From Chara braunii (taxonomy: Eukaryota > Streptophyta > Charophyceae > Charales > Characeae), in the NCBI GenBank assembly GCA_003427395.1, contig BFEA01000086.1:806361-841463 (forward strand): a stretch of DNA of 35,103 nt. The letters are read 5' to 3'. The position numbers and the translations under genes are program-made. Below are positions 1-10,479 of the stretch, piece after piece (the stretch's first letter is position 1; every line of letters starts with the position of its first letter). Below the pieces are notes generated by a model, which made no database searches, was not told the DNA's origin, and saw only the letters and a program-made list of their open reading frames with translations.

Positions 1-92
1 GATTGCTGTTTTTTATTTTTTTTAAATAAAAAAATGGACGTCAAAAAATAATACTAAAAACTTACGGTTGATGAGCGCACAAATATCTACTA

Positions 93-95
<3 letters not shown>

Positions 96-161
<66 letters not shown>
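96..161. repeat. (TA)33 microsatellite
   Basis: An uninterrupted run of about 33 TA dinucleotides. It sits at the same position within the higher-order repeat as a short TATATG at about 892 and a (TA)7 run near 1664, so it is probably an expanded internal microsatellite of that repeat. Confidence 0.97.
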
Positions 162-164
<3 letters not shown>

Positions 165-1680
165 ACAAGCCGAACGCCTGAACCCAAACGCCCGAACGTA
201 CGAGACCCCTCCGGAAGGCGTTCGGCCGTTCGAGCCGAACGCGGACGAGAAAAAAAAAAAACGTTTTTAAATAATTTCGAAAAACAAATATGTTTTGAAG
301 AACAATAAACTAAACAACATTTACCAGGGCATTACGTCCAAATTCTTTACCAAATTTGAATTAAAACTCAAATACAGAAAATAAACACTACGATAAAAAT
401 AAGAAAAAATAAAAAGAGAATTAAAATGAGTGAGTGTGCCAGCACCTTTTCGACACCGCCATCTTTGCCGATGTTTAATTAGTTTTTAGCATTGACAAAT
501 GCCATGAAAATTTACAGATATGTAGTTTACATAATCAATAACTTATTAAAAGTTTTTCAAAAAATAATAAAATGTTTTAGACCCTGAAATAAAATGAAAA
601 CAAAAAGTTAAAAGTGAAAAAAAACAAAATAGTGAGTGGGCGAGCACGTTTTGACACCCCCATCTTTGACGATTTTTAATGTTTTATTGGCTTAGCAGAA
701 TTGCTTCAAAATTTGTAGGCGTGTAGGTTACATCATAAAGAACTCAAAAAACAAAATTCAGAAAAAAAACTGATTTTAAGACTCCGAATGTTTTTTTGGC
801 GTGGGCCGAACACCTCGAGGTTCGGCCCCCGAACGCCCGAACCTTCGGGGGTCAGCCCGGGGGCCCCCGAACGTTCGGTCAGGTAACCCTGTATATGCAA
901 GGTTGCCTGCGTTCGGAACGTTCCGAACGCCCGAACGTCCGGGCCCCCCTGTAGACACGTTCGGCCGTTCGGGCCGAACCCGGACCGAAAAAAAAAAAAA
1001 AAAAAAAAAAGTCGTTCAAAACATCTAAAAAAATATATGTTATGCAGAAAGATAAACTGAACAACATTTTCCCCTGAGTGACATCGAAATTCGTTATCAA
1101 ATTTGAAATAAAAATAAAATACGAAAAAAAAAAAAATTAATAGAAATAACTAATTTGAGGAGAGAATTAAAATCAGTGTGCGGGCGAGCACGTTTTAAAC
1201 ACCTCCATCTTTGGAGATTTTTCATTTTGTTTGGCTTAGTCAAATTCCCTGAAAATTCATATATGTGTATCTCACATGATACACAACTCATTAAAAAAAT
1301 ATAAAGAAATAATAAAAGTGTTTAGGCCCTGAAACAAAGTGAAAACAAAAAGAAAAAAAAAAACAAAAAACAAAATAGTGAGTGGGTGAGCACGTTTTGA
1401 CACTGCCATATTTGGCGATTTTTTTTTTTTTTTTTAGCCAAGCAAAATGATCTCAAAATTTAGAGGCATGTACCTCACATCATAGAGTACTCATAAAAAA
1501 AAATTCAAGAAAACATAATAATTTTAAAGCCTCAAAATATTTTTTAGCGGGGTCCAAACCTCTTCACGTTCGGAGGGGTTCAACCCTCGAACGGGACCTC
1601 GAACGCCCGAAGGTACGGAGGTTGGCCCGGGGGTCTCCGTACGTATGGGCTGGTAACCATGTATATATATATATATATTT
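162..1680. repeat. Higher-order tandem repeat, period about 745 bp
   Basis: GC-rich islands (about 165-250, 795-985, 1545-1662) built from CCGAACG/CGTTCGG words alternate with AT-rich blocks. In the two complete AT blocks a subrepeat starting near GTGAGTG..GAGCACGTTTT occurs twice, at about 428, 632, 1172 and 1378. Spacing is about 205 bp inside a block and about 745 bp between blocks, which gives a higher-order unit. Two islands end in A-runs (from about 250 and 988). Short ORFs that fall on the islands look like chance products of the GC-rich palindromes. I know no named family for this repeat. Confidence 0.75.
795..985. repeat. CCGAAC palindrome-rich GC island
   Basis: The most complete of three islands. 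It contains several overlapping inverted repeats, such as GTTCGGAACGTTCCGAAC and GTTCGG..CCGAAC, and ends in an A-run of about 22. The composition contrasts sharply with the AT-rich DNA on both sides. It could form cruciforms or be a dense CpG methylation target; the sequence alone does not say which. Confidence 0.6.
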
Positions 1681-1822
1681 TTTTTTTGCTTATTATCCTT
1701 GGATTTAAAAATGTTGGGGTTTTTCGACCGTACTTGGCCACGGGCGGTCGCCTGCTGCGGTGAGGATGCCGACCGCATGAGGTGAAATGGTCCGTGGTGA
1801 AGACCGCGGGTGATACATAGTG

Positions 1823-2690
1823 TGACAGCCGTGAAAGTCAAACCCCTTGATCTCTCTCGAAACCCTGAATGGTGAAACTCGCCTCCAAGGCTACGATAGG
1901 GGAGACCGAAACCTGTGTACCACCGACTCTCCGCAGGGTGCAGAAGAGGGTGTGGTTCTCAACCGCTTTGACGGTTCTCTAACGTCGAGAGATTAATCCC
2001 TCAAAACGCGTGTATGCCGACACTTGAGTGTCGAAGGTGATCCTCGAGACCTCTTAGGGCCTCGTAATTATAGGTACTACATAGCACGCCATCATTGCGA
2101 CTGCTTGCGTATTCATGCATGGCTAGTCGATATCAATAAACCTGTGCCACCACGATATTTATTCAGAGTCTTACGTGCGACACTTGTCTGATCTACTTAG
2201 TAAGAGTTATATGTCCAGCGTGGAAAAAGGGACTAGGAACGATTTACGTATGGAGTTCAATTTTAGTTTTCGTGAGACGTGTAGCATGGTTAGGTTCGAC
2301 CATCCTCGTCGAGCAACGTAGGATCGCGTTAGAGAGATCGGCGCCTCGGACGACGGTTCACAGACGGGTTCGATTCGGACGTTGACCGTGCGTACCCCCT
2401 ATGGTACAGCGAATGAGAAACGCTCTCGACTGGGCTATTTTTGTGATTGCATACGAAAAGCCTTCGCATGTGGTTCAATAGCTCGACGGGGATACTCCCC
2501 CCAAAGAGATGGTGACAACTCCCATGGATGAAGGTAAGGTTGACCTCGCATGGCCCTATCCTGTCTTAGGGGTTCACGAGAGGTATAGCTGGCGCACTCG
2601 GCCGGAGCGGCAACGCCCTATGACGAAGTCCTGCAAATCCTGCGTGACGCGGCCGGGAAAGTCCCCTTTGCTGAACCTTTGCGCTCGGCA
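1823..2690 (+). mobile_element. Lone copy of the 957-bp LTR terminal module
   Basis: The sequence starts TGACAGCCGT and ends CTCGGCA. It aligns along its length with 19225-20181 and 31431-32386, the last part of the giant LTRs, but is shorter (868 bp) through small deletions. Shared landmarks are the CTCCGCAGGGTGCAGAAGAG block and the GGCGCACTCGGCCGGAGCGG block. Both flanks are unrelated to the LTR flanks. It is either a solo LTR (TG...CA ends, no 5-bp target duplication seen) or a truncated LTR fragment joined to the coding segment at 2691. Confidence 0.7.
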
Positions 2691-2975
2691 TTGGGATTCG
2701 GGAATTCCGTTTGATGGCCCTGTGAAGGTCCCAGACACTCAATCGATCGTCCTCAGTTCGGCAGGCGTACGCCAGAAGCCTTAAGTTCGATCGGCGGAAG
2801 AGTTGTTCATTCTCCCAGTATTCCCGATACTCAGGGTTCCTCAAACTGACACTGTTAGTGATCCTGAATGGGACGCCGATATCCATATTTGGCAAGAGGG
2901 ACTTGACTCATACATTTGGTCGTGTTAGGAGAGGTGGTGTCGGGGATGGGCCATGCAAACACTCGTATACATTCT
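2691..2975 (-). pseudogene. Conserved coding segment of unknown function, left copy
   Basis: The - strand encodes a segment containing NMDIGVPFRIT, LRNPEYREYWENEQLF and WDLHRAIKRNSRIP. A second copy lies at 13275-13565 in the same orientation and matches closely at both DNA and protein level. The left copy has lost a few bases near 2893, which breaks the upstream frame. It is cut off at 2690, where the LTR-like fragment begins. I do not recognise the family. The two copies bracket the - strand gypsy element, so they could be remains of its LTRs or copies of an unrelated dispersed element. Confidence 0.55.
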
Positions 2976-3820
2976 CATGCATCAAATGTCAATGACACGT
3001 GGACCATGTGTGAGGAAGATCTAACTCATACTCAGACATATAGGCAGATCGTAACCTCCCTGTTATACGTGCATCTATCCTGAACCGGGTTTGTTCGGGG
3101 AGACAACTTCGAGAGGCTTGACACAAGATCACACCGTCGATCACTACCGCATATAAAAAACATAGTCATACCAAAAATGAACGGGATTACATACATTTCT
3201 CCATACATCGGAAGGACGTTCATCCCTTACTCCTTATACTCCCTCATTTATAAAATCAACAATCCTCCACGCAAGTCGGTCGAGTGATCAATCAATTTTG
3301 AAGCTGCCATACAACCTGTACTGAAAAAAGAAGAGATGGGGGAGAGAAAGATAACCCATACATCAAACAAAGAAAAAAAGATCCGAGAGTGCCGCAACTA
3401 AGGATGGTCGAGAACCAGAAACCAAAATTATACAGAAGATTTGAAGAGATAACCTTCACTTCAACACCCCTCTCTCTCTCTCTCAGCTCCCACGATGCAC
3501 GTAGTCCGTCGCCCCACACCTATCAACAACCCGAAGTTGTCATCCCGCTTAGTCCGAGTATGCAAGCCAGGTTAGCTCGGGTGCCACATTCCTTCGCGGC
3601 CACACGTCAACCCCACGTACCTAGCACCAACTCGTCGGATCACCCAACTCCCTACTCACCTTTCTGTCTCCGCTCGTTAGTCGATCCTCTTGATCGCACT
3701 TACTCCCAAGTGTAGATTAGAGAGCGAATTAGTCGCGCTTTAAAATATTTTAGAATTTTGTACCTGCGCGAGATAGCCGGGATTGCGCCGAAGTCGAAGA
3801 GGAGAGGAAGTGCCTACCGT
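2976..3820. other. No supported gene; low-complexity stretches
   Basis: A + strand ORF at 3389-3715 (108 codons) is rich in Ser and Pro and crosses a (CT)n run near 3470-3487. It shows no recognisable domain and has no second copy here, so I do not call it a gene. The stretch is otherwise unassigned. Confidence 0.5.
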
Positions 3821-3882
3821 TGCATGGCTAGACCGTTGCGTGGGAATCGTAGCCTCTTTCCACGCATCGGTCTAGTCATGCA
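3821..3882. repeat. 23-bp imperfect hairpin
   Basis: The left arm 3821-3843 and right arm 3860-3882 pair at 21 of 23 positions around a 16-base loop (3844-3859). The right arm and the sequence after it (to about 3912) resemble 32391-32460, just downstream of the right-hand giant LTR. The hairpin could be a small foldback element or a precursor-like RNA stem; the sequence alone does not distinguish these. Confidence 0.7.
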
Positions 3883-5178
3883 CTGTTCGGGCCAATGAAA
3901 CAAGGAGGAAGAAGAGAGCTCAGAAAGGTGTCAAAAAAGAAAGGATTACAATTACATCTGCGTTGCCCAAAAAGGAGTAGGAAGAGATTACTGCCGCGAT
4001 TAAAATTTAGGTGTGGCGTGCGCAGAGCGCAGGATAGGATGCAGCAATGCGCGTGCAAGTAAGGAGCCGCATGCAGTTCAAAAAAAAAAAAAAAATACGA
4101 CGTTCCCGAATTCGTATCCTAATTTTAAAAAATCCTAATGGCAAGAAGAAATTCTGAGAACCCGAGTGGGCTTAAAATTGAAAACGATTCTTCAGGCCAC
4201 AATCGTGCCAAAAATTCCCCACCCTGTTTCGCCACCAGTAAAAACAAAAAGAAAGAAAGAAAGAAACTGCATCAACCGTTACTCCCCGCGCTCGTTATGA
4301 CGTGTTCCCACGAACCGCCGTGGTCCCCCACTTTTTGCAAAAAAAAAAAAACAATGGGGGCATTAATGTAATTGGACCCGACCCCTTTTTTTCCACCCTC
4401 CCTCTCAACTCCAACCCTTTAGTACTATGGCGCAAAAGTTGGCGCCCGTCGAGAAAAGAGATCGACATTAATCTGATGCCTAGGGGGTTCCAATCTTGTG
4501 CAAGCTGGAGCTTGCACACACAATTCCCGCCGATCCCTCTGAAGGGAGACAAAAGCAGCAACATGCGATGTCAAACTTACACATGTCGATTACTGTGCGA
4601 TAAGAGTGTGGATGTCATCCATAGAGCACGTGTAAGTTCTGCCCAGGATCGAAGGATTACCAGGGAATGGCAGCCTTATGGCAGGAGGAGGAGAGAATGA
4701 GACAGGGAAGATCATTACCGATGCTCGGTCCCTTAATGCTGCCCACGTATCGGTCATTGCCCTCCTGCCGGTGCAGGTACTCTTATCATTAGTGGCGGGG
4801 GTGACGGGTAAGACTGGGGAAGTGGTGGAACAAACCGGACCCTGACCGTACTTTGGTAGGGATAGTCATGTATCACACCATTTGGTGGACACGTGGGACG
4901 CGTCGGTTGTGGTGCGGAAGAGAGGTGAGATAATCGAGGTAGAGGGTACACAAGGTGCGGAAGAGATCGGCGAGGAACTGTTCATAGTGCGCGCAGGCGG
5001 GGATAGTCCCCGTAATCAAGCAATAGACTTCAATGTTGTTGAAATCTCACCATTCTAGACTAAAAAGGAGGATATGGAGGCGGGACAAAAAAACGAGGGA
5101 CTGTGTAGGCGGATGGGGGAAGACTTCGCAAACGAGATAAGTGGCATTTAAGTGACAAAATAGAGTGGGAGGGAATGG
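3883..5178. other. Unassigned region, no supported gene
   Basis: Homopolymer A-runs lie near 4080 and 4339, with short proline-rich or lysine-rich ORFs on either strand. None carries a recognisable domain. A TTGGCGCCCGTCG string near 4440 resembles some priming sites, but no LTR end precedes it. Confidence 0.45.
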
Positions 5179-6244
5179 GTGTCAGGTGCAAGGAAGGGGC
5201 AGGCGTTCTTCGATCTGGCAGAAGGAGAGGTGGTCAAGGGGACGACGAGAGAACGACCGGGGATGTCGCCCGACCACCCTCATTTGTATGTATGCATAGG
5301 GCTAAGCGGGCGGAGGGAGTGGGTGAGGGGTTGCAAGTTCTTCTCTTGCTGGGTTCTGCTCCTGCTGGTCCGCCATCACATCCTTCTTCCTCCTCCGACA
5401 ACTCTGGGTTTCGTGAAGGACGGATCCAAAGGTGATTCTGCCTGAGCTGGTCCCCTTCGAGTAGGAAACTGTAGGATCAATGATCCAACACCGGATGTCC
5501 ACTTTCATGCTGCTATCCAAATTTCCGCCCTTGTAGCAGTCCCTTATTCGACCGAATCGATCGTTCAAATTTAAGGCGATCCAGGTGCCGAGATTGTAGG
5601 AAGATAGGTGGGTAGCATGGTGGGAAGACTACGTATCACTCAGCTTCTACTTGCTCAATGTCGAAGTTAACTGGTCCGAGCCACCAGGTCTCGGTGGTCT
5701 AGACAACGACATTGAATGGCTGATTGTACAGGTGTGGAGCACGAACGTGGAGGGGGAACGTTTCGGCATCCTGTGTGGGGCGGTGAGCCCCGCCCCCTTC
5801 GGACTGATCACGGAGGAACTCCTAGTGCCCTTAGCGCAACTCCTTGACGACCTGCCTCTAGATATCCTGTGCCAAAGCGACAATAGCCAGGAGGTAGGTA
5901 CACAGGAAAGGACGCTGAGCCCGCAGCTGTTGTGGGTGTGCCTTTCCAAATTCGAGAACCAGATGTGGTGTTGTCCGTCGGGGCGCCCATGTGTAAATCC
6001 GGACAATTTTGTCGACCCATTCTTCTGGGAAATAAATGCGCCAGAGAGAAGCACAGGGGTAAGTGAGTCTTCAGAAGGGGAGGAAGAAGAAGAAAGGGAC
6101 GAAGAAGCCAAGAGGAAGGCGAAGGAGCGGGTAGAAGGAAAGTGGCCCATACCTGAGGCACCGACTACTCGTCCGCCCAGCCCCTCAGTCGCAGAATACA
6201 ACTTTAACGGCCGCCTTCGTTCAACGTCAAAAAGTCCCCGCTGA
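5179..6244 (+). pseudogene. Broken antisense ORF next to the gypsy element
   Basis: The frame starting at 5447 runs to 6244 with only three interruptions, all TAG (5462, 5534, 5597). The last 197 codons (5651-6244) are fully open. Upstream, 5179-5445 is open in another frame, so a frameshift near 5435 would join the two. The protein has an aromatic and acidic middle (WVAWWEDYV, NWSEPPGLGG, DNDIEWLIVQVW) and a Glu/Lys-rich tail (SEGEEEEERDEEAKRKAKER), with no family I recognise. It lies 3' of pol and on the opposite strand. Plant Ty3/gypsy elements of the Tat group are known to carry extra antisense ORFs at that position, so it may belong to the element. A captured or host gene fragment is the alternative. 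Confidence 0.5.
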
Positions 6245-6320
6245 ATGAGATTAGCACTGACACGTGGCTAATCCCCGGAGGAGAGAGTCACAAAAATGCG
6301 GATCCCTCGACCAAAACCCT

Positions 6321-6327
6321 TTATATA
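6321..6327 (-). promoter_or_regulatory. Possible TATA box
   Basis: On the - strand the context is GGGACTATATAAAGGG, about 140 bp past the end of the integrase frame. It would suit a promoter in a 3' LTR of the - strand element, but I could not define that LTR, so this rests on the motif alone. Confidence 0.25.
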
Positions 6328-6462
6328 GTCCCGAGATGAACAAACTTGAACTCGAACGTCACGTAGATACTTGTCGTGCTGAAGAACTGTGCAAATCGTA
6401 GCAGATCCGGACTTATCTGGGATGTCGAACCTGACGTACAAAAGAAAGGAAGACCCGCGGCG

Positions 6463-7914
6463 TCAAGATACGTCGATCGATAATCTGTTCCGTTGCAAAG
6501 CTCGTGGCGATGACGGAGTCGAGGAGGGTGAGTCAAGAAAAGAGGGGGAAGAAGGAGTTTCAAACTCCTCGCTCTCCCACTCAAAAGTGGCGGGCGAACA
6601 AGGGGGCGACGGAGGAGAGGAGGCAAACAGGGGACGAAGATAGGAGACGTGGTGAATAATGGGGTGAGCTGATCGACTACCCGAGACTTCCGGCGCAAGG
6701 TGCACCATATTCACACGGTTCGGACCTTGCTCCATTATGCAGAACTGGCCAAAGAATTGTGGCGCTAGCGTACCCTGGCGAGCACATTTCCTTACCCGCA
6801 CGATGTCCCCTAATTTATATTGGGGCCGAGACCCAGTATTCCCATGTCGGGCCTCATAGCTCCGGACTTGTCGACCATGGGCCATTCTAGTCATTCACTG
6901 TCTTTTCCGGGCTAGCCGAGGGAGGGTCATTTCCATCAATTCCAGATGGCGTTTAGCTTTGTCTCTAGCCGTTGCCCTCGTAGGCCGTCGACTCAATGTC
7001 GTTTCATCGTTAAGGCTTGGCAAGGTTACGCAGGCTAGGCAATTGGTCCGCAGTTTGAATGGAGACAGACTTGTAGATTCGTGAGGTGTTCCTCGATGGA
7101 TGACCAGAATGTGATCTATAATATCGGGCCAAGGCCTTGTGTCCTTAGCCGCAATATTCCGTCTCAAGGCAGTCTTAATCACGCGATTCACATTTTCCAC
7201 CAATCCGTTCGATTGCGAGATATGAGGAGCAATGTTTCGAATGAAGACACCATGTACGATCAGACTCCTTAAAACTTTCCCGCGAAACTCGGCTCCGTTG
7301 TCTGTCAAGATTTCCTCGTTATCCTGACGCATCCCATGGAAACGGTTGACATGTCGCACTATTTCTGTCGTCTTTCGCGTTCCGCATGGGTACGCCTCGA
7401 TCCACTTGGAAAAGTGGTCTACGAAAACAAGGAGGACTGAATATTCACAACTATTCAGTCCAGGGGGCACGACAATATCTGTCGTGTCCACGCTAACTCT
7501 CTGAAACGGCCGTTCAACTTTCGTTGGTGTTATGGGCCTAGGTGGTTGAACCGACGTCTTATCTGACGTGCAAACAGGACAACTTTTGACAATGAATTTA
7601 ACATCATTTCTAATATTGGACCAATACCATTCATTCTTGTCGGTGGCCGAATCCGTGATCCTGACACCAAAAGAGTGAGGTACAAACATCTAGATCCCGC
7701 TCCCATCCGTCTTTTGCTTTTCTAAACGTCCCTCGTTCCATCTATAATCCCGAGCCGTTTCATTGGCTCGTCTCCGATCTGCCTTCGAGAATTCTCGGGG
7801 AGAGTTCCCAACCACGGTGGCTATAATAACAACATTTGTCCATACCTTCGCCGGTCTAAACCGTCGTGTCTTCTCTATTCCTTTTGATGTAGCTTCTAGG
7901 AATAGAGCCTCCAT
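6463..7914 (-). pseudogene. Integrase of the gypsy element
   Basis: One frame spans 7914 to 6463, cut by TAG at 7690 and TGA at 6895, each directly followed by ATG. The zinc-binding N-terminus keeps CPVC (from KSCPVC) but its two His are not clearly preserved. The catalytic core shows VSVDTTD for the first Asp, LTDNGAEF for the second, and SNGLVENVN for the Glu. The second Asp to Glu gap is 34 residues, one short of the usual 35. After the TGA comes an SH3-like C-terminal part (YKLGDIVRVRK, then VSYLRPLF) and a Ser/Pro-rich tail. The enzyme would insert the cDNA into the genome; this copy is inactive. The TAG and TGA are explained by CAG and CGA changed by C to T. Confidence 0.9.
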
Positions 7915-7932
7915 CGGGATTTTGTCGGCATG

Positions 7933-8230
7933 ACATAAAGGACAAAGCCATGGTTTCTACCGATTCCTATACTGAATACACGATCCGTGCGCTCTCAAGA
8001 CGCACTTACTGCAATCTACCCATTCTACGTAGCCATCCACTCGTGGGCCGTAGATGCATCGAAACAAAAAAAACTCGTGAGATAGCGTCGCAGAAATAGC
8101 AGAATTGGTTGGGCAGGGAGAGGAAAGATGAAGAGATAGGAGAGAGAGGGCCCTCATTATTACCTTCCCCGTCTGGGGTCATGAGGTCACGTATCATTTC
8201 CCCGTCCGTCTAAGGAGGACTACCACTTTT
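7933..8230 (-). pseudogene. PHD-type zinc finger between RNase H and integrase
   Basis: The Cys4-His-Cys3 pattern can be read as follows: CYFC (8090-8101), then WVDCSKC (Cys codons at 8011-8013 and 8002-8004), His (7987-7989), Cys (7978-7980), then WLCPLC (7933-7944). Spacing is C-x2-C, about 25, C-x2-C-x4-H-x2-C, about 12, C-x2-C. The Trp two residues before the last CxxC is typical of PHD fingers. CYFC lies in a different frame from the rest; the shift coincides with an A8 run at 8066-8073. A TAG at 7957 lies inside the last loop. PHD fingers usually bind histone H3 tails, so the domain could have guided integration. The 25-residue second gap is long for the family, so another zinc-ribbon fold remains possible. 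Confidence 0.6.
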
Positions 8231-8760
8231 TTGTACGTTGGTCCTTTGACTGACTCTGACTCCTTCCACAAAGTGATCTCTTCTCCCTTGGGTACTCTGC
8301 CTGGTCGACGCAATCGCGTCAACCCGTCTGCGTTCCTGTGTTTCTCCGTTTTCCGATGGACGATGTCAAAGTCATACTCCTGCAACCGTACGGCCCATCG
8401 TCCAACCATCACCGTGTAGTTGGTGAGTTTCTTGAGAGCCAACAAGGGCTCGTGATCCATAACGAGGAGGAACTTCTGCCCGTACAAGCAAGGACAAAAA
8501 TGTTGAAACGATAGCGTAGAGTTCTCCTTGGGGGGGTGAGTCATTTCGCCGTTGGTCTGGTACCGTTCAAGAGGCGTACTTGATGACGTGTTATCGGACG
8601 TCCTTCCCGTTTTGCGCCAAAATGGTGGAGATCGCCTCGGGTTGTCAGTCCATGATGAGCATGAACTGCTTTCCTGGGTCTAGTGGAATTAAAACGGGCG
8701 CGGAGGCTAGGGCCTCTTTCAGGGTGGAAAAGGTCCGCTCACACTCCTCGTCCCATTTTA
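8194..8760 (-). pseudogene. RNase H domain of the gypsy element
   Basis: The N-terminal part reads in the RT frame (LKWDEECERTF, then KQFMLIMD) with stops at 8645, 8591 and 8567. The C-terminal part continues in another frame from 8544 (FLLVMDHEPLLALKKLTNY, then HRNADGLTR). The shift coincides with a G7 run at 8530-8536. MDHEPLLAL and the final NADGLTR are standard landmarks of gypsy RNase H, which removes the RNA strand during reverse transcription. The three stops (TGA, TAA, TGA) fit C-to-T change at CGA, CAA and TGG codons. Confidence 0.85.
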
Positions 8761-9769
8761 ATGGTTGGTCCCCTCTCAACAAGTTCGTTAGAGGCCATGC
8801 GATCGCCGCGAATCCTTTAATGAATCAGTGGTAGTACGAGGCCAGACCCAAGAAGGCTCGAACCTGCATCAGCGTTGTTGGCGTAGGTGCTTTCCGAACT
8901 GCTTTCACCTTTCACGAATTTGGTCTCAGTCCTCCTCGGGTTACCACGTACCCAAGAAATGAGATCTCCGAGAGGAAGAACTCACTCTTTTCCAAGGCGA
9001 TCTTGAAATCGGCATCCTGCAAGACTCCAAGTGTCCACTCAATGTGTTGTGCATGTATGTGAAACGACTCTGAGTTTACCAGTATATCATCCATGTACAC
9101 GATGACACAAAAATTGGCCACCCCCTATGTCAACCGAGTCTTGTTAACGAAATTCTGAAACGTGATGTTCATGGCTCTCTGGAATGTGGCTGGAGCATTA
9201 CACATTCCCATTGGGCATCGAATCCACTGCCACGTGCCTTGAAACAATACAAATGTCGTCTTTGGCCGATCCAATTCTTGACCAGAATATGATGGAATCC
9301 ATGTTGGATATCGAACTTACTGAAATAACTAACACACCCAATCGCATCCAACAAATCATCAATCTGGGGTAGGGGGTATACATCTTTGATAGCCATATCA
9401 ATTAATTTCTGGTAATCGATGCAGATGCGGATTGATCCTTTTTTTTTGTGGGACTAGAACTACGGGGAAAGATCAAGGCTTCGTAACTGGCTCGATCCAC
9501 CCATTAGCCTCGAATTCTCGGATTCGTTCCAATACCGTTTTCCGGCCCATAAGGGAATATCGATATGGTTTGCAATGGATTAGGGGACGCGTTCCTATTT
9601 GGATTTTGTGTTGGATGACCAGAGATAAGTTAACCCGATATCCGCGTCCTTGATGTTGATCGCAACCTGAATATTCGGACTGAATATCTGCTATAAGGTG
9701 GTGAGTTTCGTCGGACACATATTCGGGAACATACAGTTCGTAGGGCCGTCCGTGAATGCGAATTGTCAT
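8760..9769 (-). pseudogene. Reverse transcriptase of the gypsy element
   Basis: Motifs appear in order on the - strand: KPYRYSLMGRK with GWIEPVTKP (9473-9769), IRICIDYQKL with YPLPQIDDLL and FSKFDIQHGFHHI (from 9420 down), the PMGMCNAPATFQRAM block, and the catalytic YMDD at 9086-9097. The thumb part (LGYVVTRGGL, then FLGLASYY) follows. The frame shifts at a T9 run (9439-9447) and again near 9250. Stops lie at 9473, 9125, 8912 and 8825. The YMDD box and palm Asp (FSKFD) are intact, but the reading frame is not. Confidence 0.92.
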
Positions 9770-10479
9770 ATATTTCGTGTGAACCTTCGTATCGTTTTGT
9801 GGCTGGGGTTATCAGATCGCTAGGAAAACACCGTGGCGACTATCTGGGCGTCTTCTTCTCGGATCACCACATGTCCTTCCGGCGTAATGCCGTCCTCAAT
9901 ATCCCGGGGTTCCGTGGGTTTTTCAACGATCTTAATTCCGATTTCGGAGGGCGGGAGATCAAATCGCTCAGGGTGTTCCAGAGCCCGGTTCTCGGCGCCT
10001 TGTTGTAGCAGCCGAATCTCCTTTCCTATGGCGAGCAAGGAGCGAGGAGGTAACTCCGTAACGTCACAAAAAAATATTTTATCGTGATATCGTGGGAGTA
10101 ACGGGGTGGTTGCTTCGTATAGGGTCGGAGGGGGTTCCCAAGAATCGGTCATTCGAGACACTTCTCCTAACGAATCCCCTAAGATTAGGGTCATTGCCTA
10201 TCGGAGGTTTCGCTCCATGAGGACAAATGTCTCTACTGTTTTCTGCTGAATCAGGTAGCAAACTCGTCGGTGTGTTATATTCAGGATCGCAGGGTCCGTT
10301 CCCTCCTCGCACGGGTGCCTTATCTCCTGTATCTGAATCGTCAGTGGACTCTCCCTAGGTGATCATTCGGAGTGATCCCCCGACTTCTAGGTGAGCTCTC
10401 CGGGCTGCAGTCAATGTCGCCCGAAGAGTGAGACACATCGGGATTGTATACGGTTTTCTGCTTGTGTTCTTGAGGATAA
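9770..10479 (-). pseudogene. Protease-RT linker region of Pol
   Basis: A long frame (9820-10194) contains WEPPPTLYEATTPLLPRY, ALEHPERFDLPPSEIGIKI and HVVIREEDAQIVATVFS. I recognise no catalytic domain; the position between protease and RT fits a linker. An overlapping frame at 10079-10312 continues upstream, so a frameshift lies around 10190. Confidence 0.5.

Noticed and set aside
801-1100. Overlapping ORFs in the CCGAAC island
   Set aside because: They run through the GC palindromes and the poly-A tract in several frames, as expected by chance in such sequence.
3389-3715. 108-codon ORF on the + strand
   Set aside because: Low complexity (Ser, Pro, Leu), includes a CT repeat, no domain, no second copy.
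4430-4455. TTGGCGCCCGTCG as a primer-binding site of a + strand element
   Set aside because: No LTR end precedes it and no matching repeat lies downstream; the string alone is too weak.
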